Part shown: positions 1 to 7,015 of the stretch, one piece after another
Layout of the letters: each line of letters begins with the position of its first letter
How positions within the stretch are numbered: position 1 is the stretch's first letter
From: CAZXCK01 sp964639225
GTDB lineage: Bacteria; Chloroflexota; Anaerolineae; Aggregatilineales; Phototrophicaceae
Direction: 5' to 3'
Assembly: GCA_964639225.1 (NCBI GenBank)
Contig: CAZXCK010000095.1
Span: 1 to 17,360 of the forward strand
Length of the DNA: 17,360 bases
The notes under the pieces: model-generated
The model's database searches: none
What the model was told of the DNA's origin: nothing
The model's input: the letters and a program-made list of their open reading frames with translations, nothing else
Made by a program: the position numbers and the translations under genes

Positions 1-1
1 T

Positions 2-982
2 CCCGGTTCCGGTACCATCAGCTACGGCGAAACGGTCACCGGTGATCTGCAGGTCGATGACGGTGACCGCTGGACCTTCACCGGCAGCGCCGGTGATATC
101 GTCACCATCGCGCTGGACTCCGACGACTTCGACGCCTATCTGGAACTGTTCGACGCGGCGGATAACGTCCTGATCAGCGATGACGACGGCGGCGGCAGCC
201 TCAACTCGCTCATTACTGGCTACGCTCTGCCCGCCGATGGCACGTACACCATTCTGGCGCGTGGTTTTGGCTCGTCGGCACGCGGAGCGTATACACTCTC
301 GCTGTCGCTGTTCGACGCCAGCACGCTCGACGAACCCGGTATGATCGCTTATGGCGATATGGTCCAGGCGCTGCTCAGCAATGATGAGGGCGACCGGTGG
401 ACATTCTCCGGGGCGCAGGGCGATGTGATCTCTATCGCGCTGAACTCCGATGCTTTCGACGCCTTTGTGGAACTGCTCGATGCCGATGGCAACGTCATCG
501 CCAGCGACGACGACAGCGGCGGCAGCCTCAATTCGCTGATCTCTGGCTTCACACTGCCAGCCAAGGCCGATTACACCATCGTCGCGCGGCCTCTGGGTAC
601 GGGCAGCGGGCTGTACACGCTTGAACTCAGCCAGGTTGACCCCTCGCTGCTGGAAAGCTCCGGTGTGGTGGAGCAGGGCGTGCTGACAAATGGCACCGCG
701 ACCACCATCGGCCAGCGCTGGACCTATAACGGCACCGCCGGCGAGCGCATCAGCGTGCTGGTGGGCGGCGAGACGGACATGTACCTTGAACTGTTGGGGC
801 CGGATGGCGTATCCCTGTTCGACACGCAGGACTCGTATAACTGGGGCCACGCGCTGTTCGAAGACGTCGAACTGCCGGTCGATGGCGAGTACACGCTGAT
901 CGTCCGTGCTCGTCGCGCCGAGGAATGGTCCGATGGCAACTACGTTATGATTATGGGCCGCCCAGCGACACCGCAGGGCTAG
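2..982 (+). CDS. Exported PPC-repeat protein, 5' truncated by window edge
   Basis: The reading frame is open from the window edge, so the start and any signal peptide lie upstream. The 326 visible residues hold three tandem beta-sandwich repeats of the bacterial pre-peptidase C-terminal (PPC) type, at about 7-103, 116-210 and 222-320. Each has the expected order: a D-x-W/R-W-T-F/Y strand, G-x-x-G-D, an F-D-A-x-x-E-L strand, an aspartate-rich loop (DDDGGGS or DDDSGGS) and a closing Y-T-(L/I) strand. Repeats 1 and 2 are close to each other. Repeat 3 is divergent and has lost the triple-aspartate loop. PPC domains are normally found on secreted proteins, often beside peptidases, and may bind calcium or help secretion. 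No catalytic domain is visible here. The gene ends 26 bp before a strong terminator. The family call is firm; the role of the whole protein is unknown. Confidence 0.83.
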   Translation, partial: PGSGTISYGETVTGDLQVDDGDRWTFTGSAGDIVTIALDSDDFDAYLELFDAADNVLISDDDGGGSLNSLITGYALPADGTYTILARGFGSSARGAYTLSLSLFDASTLDEPGMIAYGDMVQALLSNDEGDRWTFSGAQGDVISIALNSDAFDAFVELLDADGNVIASDDDSGGSLNSLISGFTLPAKADYTIVARPLGTGSGLYTLELSQVDPSLLESSGVVEQGVLTNGTATTIGQRWTYNGTAGERISVLVGGETDMYLELLGPDGVSLFDTQDSYNWGHALFEDVELPVDGEYTLIVRARRAEEWSDGNYVMIMGRPATPQG

Positions 983-1008
983 CTCAGAGTTTCCGCCATA
1001 TCAGACAG

Positions 1009-1038
1009 CAGCCGGGGTATAGCGCCCCGGCTGTTTTT
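1009..1038 (+). terminator. Intrinsic terminator after the PPC-repeat gene
   Basis: A perfect 9-bp stem (CAGCCGGGG at 1009-1017, CCCCGGCTG at 1025-1033) with a 7-nt loop is followed directly by five T residues. There is no A-run on the other side, so it should act only on plus-strand transcripts. Confidence 0.9.
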
Positions 1039-1079
1039 ATTTGCCGGAATCTGTCAGTCACCGGTCGCGGACGCGCAGC

Positions 1080-1499
1080 CTACGGCGTCGGCGTGGGGCG
1101 CGGCACGACTTCCAGCGTGACGCGACCTTCGTCGCTGGGGGTGCCATCCGGGCGGAAGGCGATCGCCGTCAGCGCGTGCAGTCCGGCGCCGTCCGCCCGC
1201 CAGTTGACCTGCACCCGGTAGATCGGCTCAACCGTATAATCGGCCAGTTCCACCTCGCGCAGCAGCACGTCGTTGAGGTAGATTTCCAGCCGCGACACGC
1301 CCACGCTGTCGTCTCGTGCCACCACATCCAGCGTGAGATCGGTGCCTTCCAGCACGGTGCTGTTATTGGGCGGGTACAGAAATTCGACAACCGGCACGTC
1401 GGGCGTGGGGACAGGCGTCTCCGGCGCGGCGGCGCCCAGATTGCAGCCCGCCGCCAGCAGCAGTGTGGAGCATAACAGCAGTCGTTTAAGCGTAGACAT
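1080..1499 (-). CDS. Small lipoprotein with Ig-like domain
   Basis: A 139-residue protein. The N-terminus is a lipoprotein signal: K5-R6, a leucine-rich stretch, then an A-A-G-C lipobox with Cys19 as the predicted lipidated residue. A short proline/threonine linker (about 25-35) leads to one bacterial Ig-like domain (about 36-132): P-x-N-N-S-T-V, then a D-D-S-V-G-V-S-R-L-E-I-Y-L-N-D strand pair, ending in a beta strand before a PTPTP tail. Proteins of this type sit on the outer face of the cytoplasmic membrane and are thought to bind or scaffold; no enzymatic residues are evident. It begins 26 bp after the stop of the MutS-like gene on the same strand, with a GGAG about 10 nt before the ATG, so the two are probably co-transcribed. 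No terminator is visible after it. The domain call is from motif resemblance only. Confidence 0.75.
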   Translation of the reverse strand: MSTLKRLLLCSTLLLAAGCNLGAAAPETPVPTPDVPVVEFLYPPNNSTVLEGTDLTLDVVARDDSVGVSRLEIYLNDVLLREVELADYTVEPIYRVQVNWRADGAGLHALTAIAFRPDGTPSDEGRVTLEVVPRPTPTP

Positions 1500-1525
1500 C
1501 GCGTGTTGTCTCCGTCAGTTCGCGC

Positions 1526-3370
1526 TCAGGGCGCGGGGACTCCGTCCACCGGCAGACCTTCCAGCGCCATGATCTTAAGCGCGTTGGTGGTGGGACTGGG
1601 TCCGCTGTGCAGCCGGTAATCGAACACCATACGCCCGTCGATCACATCCTCGCGGAAGTGGACGTTGCGAATGTGCGGGATGTCATCCTCCAGGTGGACC
1701 AGTTCCAGGTCGTGCGTGGCGACCAGCCCCACGCTGCGCTCACCAGCCAGCGCGCGGATATAAGCCCGGCTGCCGATGAGTCGCTCGCGGTTGTTGGTCC
1801 CCCGGAAGATTTCGTCGATCAGGAAGAACAGCGGCGGCCCGTCCGCGCGGCGCAGGGCCGCCAGCAGCGCCTTGAGCCGCTGTACCTCGGCGTAGAAATA
1901 CGAGATGCCGTCCACCACCGAGTCGGTGACGCGGATGCAGGTAAACAGCCGGAACAGGCCCACGTCCAGCCGGTCGGCGATGACCAAGCCGCCAGCGTAG
2001 GCCAGCGCCGTATTCACGCCCAGCGTGCGCAGAAACGAGCTTTTGCCAGACATATTCGAGCCGGTGATGATGACCACACGCCCCGGTTGTTCCAGGTCAA
2101 AATCGTTGCAGACGCGCTCCTCCGCCGGGATCATCGGGTGGCCCAGCCGTTCGCCCCTGAAGACCGCGCCCGCTGCCACCGTCGGGAAGACCGCGCCGGG
2201 GTTGAGGTGGGCGAAGTTCGCCAGCGCGTTGAGCGCCTCGACCTCGTACCAGGCGTCCAGCCAGCCGGGCAGCGCCCGCGCCAGATCACCCTTGCTGCGC
2301 TCCAGCAGGTAAGCGAAGCCGATATCCCAGGGCATCAGCAGGTTGAGCATCAGCCACAGCACCGGATTGCGCTGGATGCTGGCCCCGCCGCTGATGAGGT
2401 CCACGCGCCGCAACTGCGCCGATGGCCGCGCCTGTGTGTCCAGGAAGGGCGCGCACAACGCTTTCAGGCGCTGGCGGTCGCCGCCATAGGGAAAGGTCTC
2501 CAGGTGATGCAGCACAGCGCGCAGGCGGGCCAGCTCCGACTTGAGCTTGAGCACCTCGCCGAACAGGTCGCCCAGGCGGCGCCACTGCCAGCCCGACACA
2601 GCGACAAACACGATAAACGTGCCCACCCAAAGCGGCGGCAGAATCCCCGCCGCCGACAGCACAAACAGCGCCACGTTGAGCGCCGCCAGTCCCAGCAGCG
2701 CCAGCAGCGCCGGTGTAGACACCGCCGGAATGCTCGCGCCGGTTTGCAGCCAGCGCAGCAGGCGCTCGCCGTCCCATTTGCCGCCGTGCCGTGATGGGGC
2801 CGCCAGCATAGCGGCCAGCGCCAGCCGGTCGCGGAAGCCAGTCAGCGGGATGATCTCGCGCACCAGCGCCTGCCGCCGGGCGATCTGCTGCGGGTCCGGT
2901 TGTTCGGCCAGCAGCCAGTCCCGCAGACGGTCCGCGCCGCCATATGAGTTGGTGGTATCCAGCAGGCGATGGATCGAGTGCGCGCCGACAATGTCCAGGT
3001 CCAGCGCGAAAGGATGCCCGGCAGGCGAACTGGCGGCCACCGCTGGCAGACGATCCCAGTCCAGGCGCATACGGGCGGCGTGCGTCTGTTTGATGGCGCG
3101 CCACTTCTCAAAGCGGGCGATGCCAGCCCGCACCCGGCGATGAACCGCCACCAGCGCCATAAACGCCACCAGTGCCACGATCAGCGCCAGCATCCCCGCC
3201 TGGTTGCTGATCGCCAGCCCGGCGAACGTCACCCCTACACCCGCCAGGAACAGCAGCAGCCGCCAGCGGGTCAGGCGCTCGCTGGTGGCATTGAGTCTAT
3301 CCAGATGGCGCTGCAAACGATCAGTGTGTCGGTCCAGCGCGTTGAGTCGTCGTGTTCGTTGATGATTCAA
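1526..3370 (-). CDS. Membrane-anchored MutS-like ATPase
   Basis: A 614-residue protein with the C-terminal MutS ATPase domain: Walker A G-S-N-M-S-G-K-S at 437-444, Walker B L-F-F-L-I-D-E-I-F at 514-522, and the A-T-H-D switch at 551-554. There is no MutS1 mismatch-recognition domain. Instead there are two hydrophobic segments near the N-terminus (about 38-54 and 59-76) and two in the middle (about 219-240 and 244-260), so the protein is probably membrane-bound. Canonical mismatch repair is therefore unlikely, and the true substrate is unknown. The frame stays open for 117 more codons upstream, but that part runs antisense into the lysE-type gene. I place the start at TTG 3370, which has AAAGGA 6 nt upstream and a TATAAT box about 30 nt upstream. 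The Ig-like lipoprotein follows in the same direction. Confidence 0.9.
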   Translation of the reverse strand: MNHQRTRRLNALDRHTDRLQRHLDRLNATSERLTRWRLLLFLAGVGVTFAGLAISNQAGMLALIVALVAFMALVAVHRRVRAGIARFEKWRAIKQTHAARMRLDWDRLPAVAASSPAGHPFALDLDIVGAHSIHRLLDTTNSYGGADRLRDWLLAEQPDPQQIARRQALVREIIPLTGFRDRLALAAMLAAPSRHGGKWDGERLLRWLQTGASIPAVSTPALLALLGLAALNVALFVLSAAGILPPLWVGTFIVFVAVSGWQWRRLGDLFGEVLKLKSELARLRAVLHHLETFPYGGDRQRLKALCAPFLDTQARPSAQLRRVDLISGGASIQRNPVLWLMLNLLMPWDIGFAYLLERSKGDLARALPGWLDAWYEVEALNALANFAHLNPGAVFPTVAAGAVFRGERLGHPMIPAEERVCNDFDLEQPGRVVIITGSNMSGKSSFLRTLGVNTALAYAGGLVIADRLDVGLFRLFTCIRVTDSVVDGISYFYAEVQRLKALLAALRRADGPPLFFLIDEIFRGTNNRERLIGSRAYIRALAGERSVGLVATHDLELVHLEDDIPHIRNVHFREDVIDGRMVFDYRLHSGPSPTTNALKIMALEGLPVDGVPAP

Positions 3371-3380
3371 AGCGTGTCCT

Positions 3381-3408
3381 TTGTTTAAGCTTTGTCGCCT
3401 ATTATACT
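3381..3408 (+). promoter_or_regulatory. Possible promoter of the LysE-type gene
   Basis: TTGTTT (3381-3386), a 16-nt spacer and TATACT (3403-3408) lie on the plus strand. The -10 box overlaps the divergent TATAAT, so the two promoters may compete. The leader to the ATG at 3510 would be about 95 nt. Confidence 0.35.
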
Positions 3409-3427
3409 CACACCCGGACCGGATTGA
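3401..3427 (-). promoter_or_regulatory. Probable promoter of the MutS-like gene
   Basis: On the minus strand a perfect TATAAT lies at 3406-3401. A weak TTCAAT-like -35 sits 16 nt upstream of it. Transcription would start near 3394, giving a leader of about 24 nt before the TTG start. It overlaps the candidate promoter of the divergent exporter gene. Confidence 0.5.
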
Positions 3428-3509
3428 ACGGGCTGTCATCAAATACACAGAGTCATGCTTCGTCACCGGCCCGCTGGCCATCGGCGCACCGCACAACAGG
3501 ACCAACCAC

Positions 3510-4127
3510 ATGATCGGACTCATCGCCCAGGGCATGGGCTTCGGCTTCGCGGCGGGCACGTCGCCCGGACCGCTGCAGAGCTTTCTCATCAGCACCACAC
3601 TCAGCAAGGGCTGGCGGCGCGGCGTGCTGGTGGTGCTGTCGCCGCTGCTGACCGACGTGCCCATCATCCTCCTCATGACGCTGCTGCTGCAACAGCTACC
3701 GGACGGTGCCATTCGCGCCATTCAGATCGCCGGCGGTCTGTTTGTGCTGTATCTGGCGTGGGGCAACTGGCAGGCGTGGCGCGCCGGGACGGCCATCGGC
3801 CCGGACGACGACAGCGCGCCGGGCCGCCGCCGGCTGACTCTGCTGCAGGCGATGGGCATCAACTTCCTCAGTCCCGGCCCGTATATCTTCTGGGGGTCGG
3901 TCACCGGGCCGATTCTGATCGATGCGCTCGCGCTTTCGCTGTGGCACGGCGGCGCGTTCCTGCTCAGTTTCTACGGTACATTTCTTACTATTATGACGCT
4001 GATGGTGCTGGCCTTCGATCGCCTGCGCCGCCTGGACCCACGCCTGACCCGGGCCGCGCTGCTGCTCACCGTGCTGGTGCTGGCTGTGCTGGGAATCGTG
4101 CTGCTGGTGCAGGGTATCGCCGGATAA
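3510..4127 (+). CDS. LysE/RhtB-family transporter
   Basis: A 205-residue polytopic membrane protein with about six hydrophobic segments. It carries the family's two inverted half-motifs: A-G-T-S-P-G-P at 15-21 and N-F-L-S-P-G-P-Y at 118-125. The length matches the LysE superfamily (about 200 residues), whose members export amino acids or related small molecules by proton exchange. The hydrophilic loop at about 92-108 (D-D-D-S-A-P-G-R-R-R) is the usual central cytoplasmic loop. I start at ATG 3510, which has an AGGA 8 nt upstream and gives the normal family N-terminus; the frame opens earlier at 3381, but that part has no family resemblance. It is divergent from the MutS-like gene. The substrate cannot be read from sequence. 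Confidence 0.85.
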   Translation: MIGLIAQGMGFGFAAGTSPGPLQSFLISTTLSKGWRRGVLVVLSPLLTDVPIILLMTLLLQQLPDGAIRAIQIAGGLFVLYLAWGNWQAWRAGTAIGPDDDSAPGRRRLTLLQAMGINFLSPGPYIFWGSVTGPILIDALALSLWHGGAFLLSFYGTFLTIMTLMVLAFDRLRRLDPRLTRAALLLTVLVLAVLGIVLLVQGIAG

Positions 4128-4129
4128 TC

Positions 4130-4138
4130 TGCTACAAT
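4130..4138 (+). promoter_or_regulatory. Extended -10 promoter, TGCTACAAT
   Basis: TGCTACAAT begins 2 nt after the exporter's stop codon and ends 42 nt before the GTG start of the next gene. It has the TG-n-TACAAT form of an extended -10 element, which can work without a good -35. The same nonamer lies at the same distance before the NfeD gene. Confidence 0.45.
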
Positions 4139-4180
4139 AAAAATAAACAGACGCCGATGCCCGTGAGCGGCAGAAAGTGA

Positions 4181-5053
4181 GTGTCGATGTCCTCTCGATT
4201 GCAGCGTATTCTGGTCAAGCTGGCCCAGGAACATGCCCCGCATCTGGTGCGGGATGGCTGGGATCAAGGTGGCGATCCGCTGGATCGGTTGCAGAGGCTG
4301 GCCCGCCAACTGGCTCACCATAACGTACTGGTGCTGCTGGGCGATCTCAGGCCGGAACTCAGGGCCGCGCGCGAGATCCACATCCAGGATTGGGTGCGAA
4401 GCTGCGCTCAGTTCTATTTTCTGCTGGCGCGCGAGCTGTTCGGCCCGGAGAGCACCCTCTCGGCGTACCTGGCCGACGAGCACGATCCGCCGGTGGCCGT
4501 GCTTGAAGGCAAAAACAGCGCCTATCCGGTGCTGGAGGTCATGGCCGGTTTCGTGCTGCCTTATCTGACGGCGCGCCAGCCAAAAGTATACGACCTTGAA
4601 TTGCTCGGCCTGATGGACCTGGTGCTGAGCGAACTGGCCGCCGACGAGGGCAAATATCGCCGGCTGCACCGCCAGGGCGTGCATCTTATCGAGCGCATGC
4701 TCAACTCGACCGTGCAGCACGTCTCGCTGACGACATTTGACCGGCCTATTCTCAACGTCATTCGCGGCGATGAACCGCCGCCGCAGTCAGCGCGCCCGAC
4801 GCAGCCACCGCCCACAGAGCAGCCATCCCCGCCGCAGCCGCCCGCCGAGTCCAACCCGCTCCAGCAGACCATCGACGACATGCAGGACGACAGCGACGTG
4901 CGCACGCCCACCGAACGCCTGTTCACGGTGCATATTCCGCTGCCGCGCCTGCCGCACGAGCGCGGCGGCGATACCGGTCGCCTGCCGCTGCCCGGTCTGC
5001 CGGACGACGATGACGACAATGACAACGACAACCGCAACGGTAGCCGCCGTTAG
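4181..5053 (+). CDS. Unknown protein, helical domain plus proline linker and acidic tail
   Basis: I do not recognise this 290-residue protein. Residues 1-195 look like a mostly helical soluble domain with no signal peptide or membrane segment. It contains striking conserved-looking stretches such as W-V-R-S-C-A-Q-F-Y-F (71-80) and Y-P-V-L-E-V-M-A-G-F (115-124). Residues 198-222 are a proline/glutamine-rich linker. The C-terminus has a short R/P/L repeat (P-L-P-R-L-P, then R-L-P-L-P-G-L-P) and ends in an aspartate/asparagine run (275-284) before a basic R-R end. Such a layout often marks a protein-interaction tail, but that is inference. The start is GTG 4181 or ATG 4187; neither has a strong ribosome binding site. 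It follows the exporter by 53 bp but probably has its own promoter. Confidence 0.72.
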   Translation: MSMSSRLQRILVKLAQEHAPHLVRDGWDQGGDPLDRLQRLARQLAHHNVLVLLGDLRPELRAAREIHIQDWVRSCAQFYFLLARELFGPESTLSAYLADEHDPPVAVLEGKNSAYPVLEVMAGFVLPYLTARQPKVYDLELLGLMDLVLSELAADEGKYRRLHRQGVHLIERMLNSTVQHVSLTTFDRPILNVIRGDEPPPQSARPTQPPPTEQPSPPQPPAESNPLQQTIDDMQDDSDVRTPTERLFTVHIPLPRLPHERGGDTGRLPLPGLPDDDDDNDNDNRNGSRR

Positions 5054-5186
5054 CGCCGGGCCGAAACGTCATGGTGACGTAGGTCAGGCGGCAGGCAGAC
5101 CGTGACGAGATGGGCTAACATCACAGGTAGAGACAAGCACGGCGGGATGCCGTGCCACCCTGCCGGTAATTCATAATGGAGTGATG
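5054..5186 (+). promoter_or_regulatory. Leader region with dyad and competing hairpins
   Basis: This gap before the secreted protein gene holds a perfect dyad, ACGTCA-TGG-TGACGT (5066-5080). It also holds a 7-bp hairpin, GCACGGC (5137-5143) with GCCGTGC (5149-5155). An alternative stem, CGGCGGG (5140-5146) with CCC-T-GCCG (5158-5165), uses some of the same bases, so the two cannot form together. No T-run follows either. The GGAG used by the next gene (5178-5181) lies outside both stems. I see no convincing -35/-10 pair. A regulatory role is only possible. Confidence 0.3.
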
Positions 5187-6407
5187 ATGCATATGGTCAG
5201 AATACACCGTCCGATGATGATTATGCTGGCGCTGCTGCTGGTAATCGGGCTGCGCCCGGTGGAGCAGGTACGGGCGCAGCTCACCGCCGCGTCGAGCTGG
5301 ACGGCCTGGCTGTACGGCGCGCAGTTCGGCGAGCTGCGGCTGGTCCAGCCCAACGGCGACACGCTCGACCGGCTGACGCTGCCGCTGGCGCAGGGCTTCG
5401 ACAGCTACGGCGAGCATATCGCCGTGTCGCCTTCGGGTTCGTTTGTCGTCTACACCGCACGCGACACCACCACCGGCCAGAACAGCCAGCAGATGTTCGT
5501 CTACGAGCGGCCCCTGGGCAGCCTGGCGGCGAGCTACGCCCTGAGTCCGGCGACGGTCAGCACCACGCTGGACCTGTATCCCACGTCCGCCAGCTTCAGC
5601 GAAAACACGTTTGAAGTCGCCTTCAGCCACCTGATATGGGAGGACGGCACCGACCCATCCGACTCGCGCTGGGAGATTGTCGTCCTGAACTATCGCAGCG
5701 GCATCGCCAGCGCCACCCTGACCAGCGACGACTACGACGCCGAATCGTTTGTGCTGCCGGTCGTCTGGGATTATGTGGGCGGCGTGGTACGCTTCGCGCT
5801 GGTCCCCTACGCCACCGAGATGCCGCCGCTGGTCGATCTGCTGGCATGGGATATCGCCAGCGGCGAGGTCAGCGAGGGCGGTGTCGTCAGCCTGTGGGCG
5901 GACCGCCTGCCGTCCACCGGTGAGATCATCTTCCCCAGCCTGGACGAGCGCCTGCCGGAACCGCAGCAGCGGGGTATGGGGCCGTTCGCGCTGAACGCCG
6001 TCCAGGTTATCCAGCCGGAACCCGACGCTTTGCCAGCGCGTTTTCCGTTTTACGCCGCCGATGATGTGCCGCTGTGGCGCGCTTACTTCGTCCAGAACGG
6101 CGAGCGTGTTCTGGTCGATCTGATGGACGACGAAAGCTGGCGGCTGGTCGAGCGCAGCGGCGACGTGGTGGCGGCGCTGGATTTACCCGACTCGGTGCAG
6201 CGCGTGTACGCCACGCCAGACGGTTTCGTGTATCTCGATGAGGGGCTGACGCATGTCAACACCCGTGACGGCAGTTTCGAGAGCGAGACCAACTGGGCCA
6301 GCGACCCCGGCAATCCGCTGCGGCTGGTCCATGTGACCAGCGTGGCATCCATGCCTGCCGGGTGGACGCCCTGGGCGCGCCTGGCGGAGCCGGTGCGCGA
6401 GCGGTAA
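5187..6407 (+). CDS. Secreted beta-propeller-like protein
   Basis: A 406-residue protein with a clear Sec signal peptide: His/Arg-containing start, hydrophobic core M-I-M-L-A-L-L-L-V-I-G-L, then V-R-A before the probable cleavage site at about residue 29. There is no lipobox and no later membrane segment. The mature part is beta-rich with short repeated blades. One blade, H-I-A-V-S-P-S-G-S-F-V-V-Y-T-A-R-D, matches the S-P-D/S-G pattern of TolB/WD40-like propeller repeats; others are too divergent to assign. The function is unknown and no catalytic motif is seen. Starts are possible at 5181 (GTG), 5184, 5187 and 5193. I choose ATG 5187 because GGAG lies 5 nt upstream; 5193 is the main alternative. 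The gene ends in strong terminators and stands alone. Confidence 0.75.
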   Translation: MHMVRIHRPMMIMLALLLVIGLRPVEQVRAQLTAASSWTAWLYGAQFGELRLVQPNGDTLDRLTLPLAQGFDSYGEHIAVSPSGSFVVYTARDTTTGQNSQQMFVYERPLGSLAASYALSPATVSTTLDLYPTSASFSENTFEVAFSHLIWEDGTDPSDSRWEIVVLNYRSGIASATLTSDDYDAESFVLPVVWDYVGGVVRFALVPYATEMPPLVDLLAWDIASGEVSEGGVVSLWADRLPSTGEIIFPSLDERLPEPQQRGMGPFALNAVQVIQPEPDALPARFPFYAADDVPLWRAYFVQNGERVLVDLMDDESWRLVERSGDVVAALDLPDSVQRVYATPDGFVYLDEGLTHVNTRDGSFESETNWASDPGNPLRLVHVTSVASMPAGWTPWARLAEPVRER

Positions 6408-6410
6408 ACA

Positions 6411-6438
6411 AAAGCGGCAGTCATCGCTGACCGCCGCT
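6411..6438 (-). terminator. Candidate minus-strand terminator for the small gene
   Basis: An 11-bp stem with one A-C mismatch (6413-6423 with 6428-6438) and a 4-nt loop. Read on the minus strand it is followed by CTTTTGTTT. It lies 123 bp beyond the stop of the 52-codon gene. Confidence 0.5.
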
Positions 6439-6450
6439 TCTGACGTTCTG

Positions 6451-6496
6451 GCAGCAAATCGCCCCGGCCTGTTATGACCGGGGCGCTGCTTTTTTT
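6451..6496 (+). terminator. Intrinsic terminator of the propeller-like gene
   Basis: The stem GCCCCGG (6461-6467) with CCGGGGC (6478-6484) is extended across a bulge by GCAGC (6451-6455) with GCTGC (6485-6489). Seven T residues follow at 6490-6496. Confidence 0.9.
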
Positions 6497-6560
6497 CTGG
6501 GTCTTGCAGATGCTTTATGATGCGGCACGAGGCCGCATACTCAGCGTTATGCCTGGGCGC

Positions 6561-6719
6561 TTAACCGCGACGCTCTTTGCGGCTGCGGCGGCTGCGCTCG
6601 GCTTTGAATTCATTGATGATCTCGACGAGCGCCCGGTTGCTGGGGCGAACGTTGTGAGACATCAACTCGTTCTCACGAATTTTATGCATCTGCATTGCGA
6701 AGAAATCGTTACTCCACAT
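6561..6719 (-). CDS. Small basic protein of unknown function, 52 residues
   Basis: I do not recognise the family. The protein begins M-W-S-N-D-F-F-A-M-Q-M-H-K-I-R, has a likely amphipathic helix around residues 27-41 (S-N-R-A-L-V-E-I-I-N-E-F-K-A-E), and ends in an arginine/lysine-rich tail (42-52), which suggests binding to nucleic acid or another polyanion. There is no signal peptide or membrane segment. The frame opens 16 codons earlier, but ATG 6719 is preceded by AAGGAG at the ideal 7-nt distance, and a TTGTAA-18-TATAAT promoter lies just upstream. The match of promoter, ribosome binding site and start makes a real gene likely despite its size. It stands alone between a convergent plus-strand gene and the ABC operon. 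The call rests on signals, not homology. Confidence 0.6.
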   Translation of the reverse strand: MWSNDFFAMQMHKIRENELMSHNVRPSNRALVEIINEFKAERSRRSRKERRG

Positions 6720-6765
6720 GTTCTCACTCCTTATACTCGTCGTGCTTAATTCCGACGATAGCCAC

Positions 6766-6795
6766 ATTATATGATGACTTGGGCATATTTTACAA
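6766..6795 (-). promoter_or_regulatory. Promoter of the 52-codon gene
   Basis: On the minus strand TTGTAA (6795-6790), an 18-nt spacer and a perfect TATAAT (6771-6766) are found. Transcription would start near 6759, about 40 nt before the ATG at 6719. The surrounding DNA is AT-rich. Confidence 0.6.
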
Positions 6796-6918
6796 TAGTG
6801 AATGCTTAAGACTATGGCAGTTTACCCAAATTCTAATGTTTTAAGAGCTTCTAACACAGCGTCATTCGCTTTAATGATGGTTAAGGTGAGCATAATTGTT
6901 TCTGGAGCTTTTTGAACC
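6796..6918. other. AT-rich gap with no gene
   Basis: This stretch is clearly poorer in G and C than the genes around it. I see no open frame with a ribosome binding site and no clear repeat, only a minor TCATT/AATGA hairpin. It may serve as upstream promoter DNA for the 52-codon gene. Confidence 0.4.
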
Positions 6919-6952
6919 AAAAACGGGATATCACCAGTGGCGACACCCCGTT
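6919..6952 (-). terminator. Intrinsic terminator of the ABC transporter operon
   Basis: Read on the minus strand, a 14-bp stem with three G-T pairs (6952-6939 with 6935-6922) and a 3-nt loop ends in a run of five T residues, two of which are in the stem. It lies 64 bp after the permease stop. A second small hairpin, CTGGC/GCCAG at 6999-7013, lies closer to the stop but has only a poor T-tract. Confidence 0.75.
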
Positions 6953-7015
6953 ATAGCGATAACACGCGGTCCTGATAGTGTATTATCGATAGTAAATTCT
7001 GGCACAAAGCCAGGT

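Noticed and set aside
1607..2794. Long plus-strand open frame of 395 codons
   Set aside because: It is antisense to the MutS-like gene, rich in Gln, Arg and His, without domains or ribosome binding site: a typical shadow of high GC at third codon positions.
3371..3721. 117-codon N-terminal extension of the MutS-like protein
   Set aside because: It is antisense to the exporter's leader and first codons, has no family resemblance, and the TTG at 3370 has a well-placed AAAGGA and TATAAT.
6520..6538. ATGCGGC/GCCGCAT hairpin as a terminator
   Set aside because: The 7-bp stem has no T-run on either strand; nearby hairpins at 6413-6438 and 6461-6484 are better candidates.
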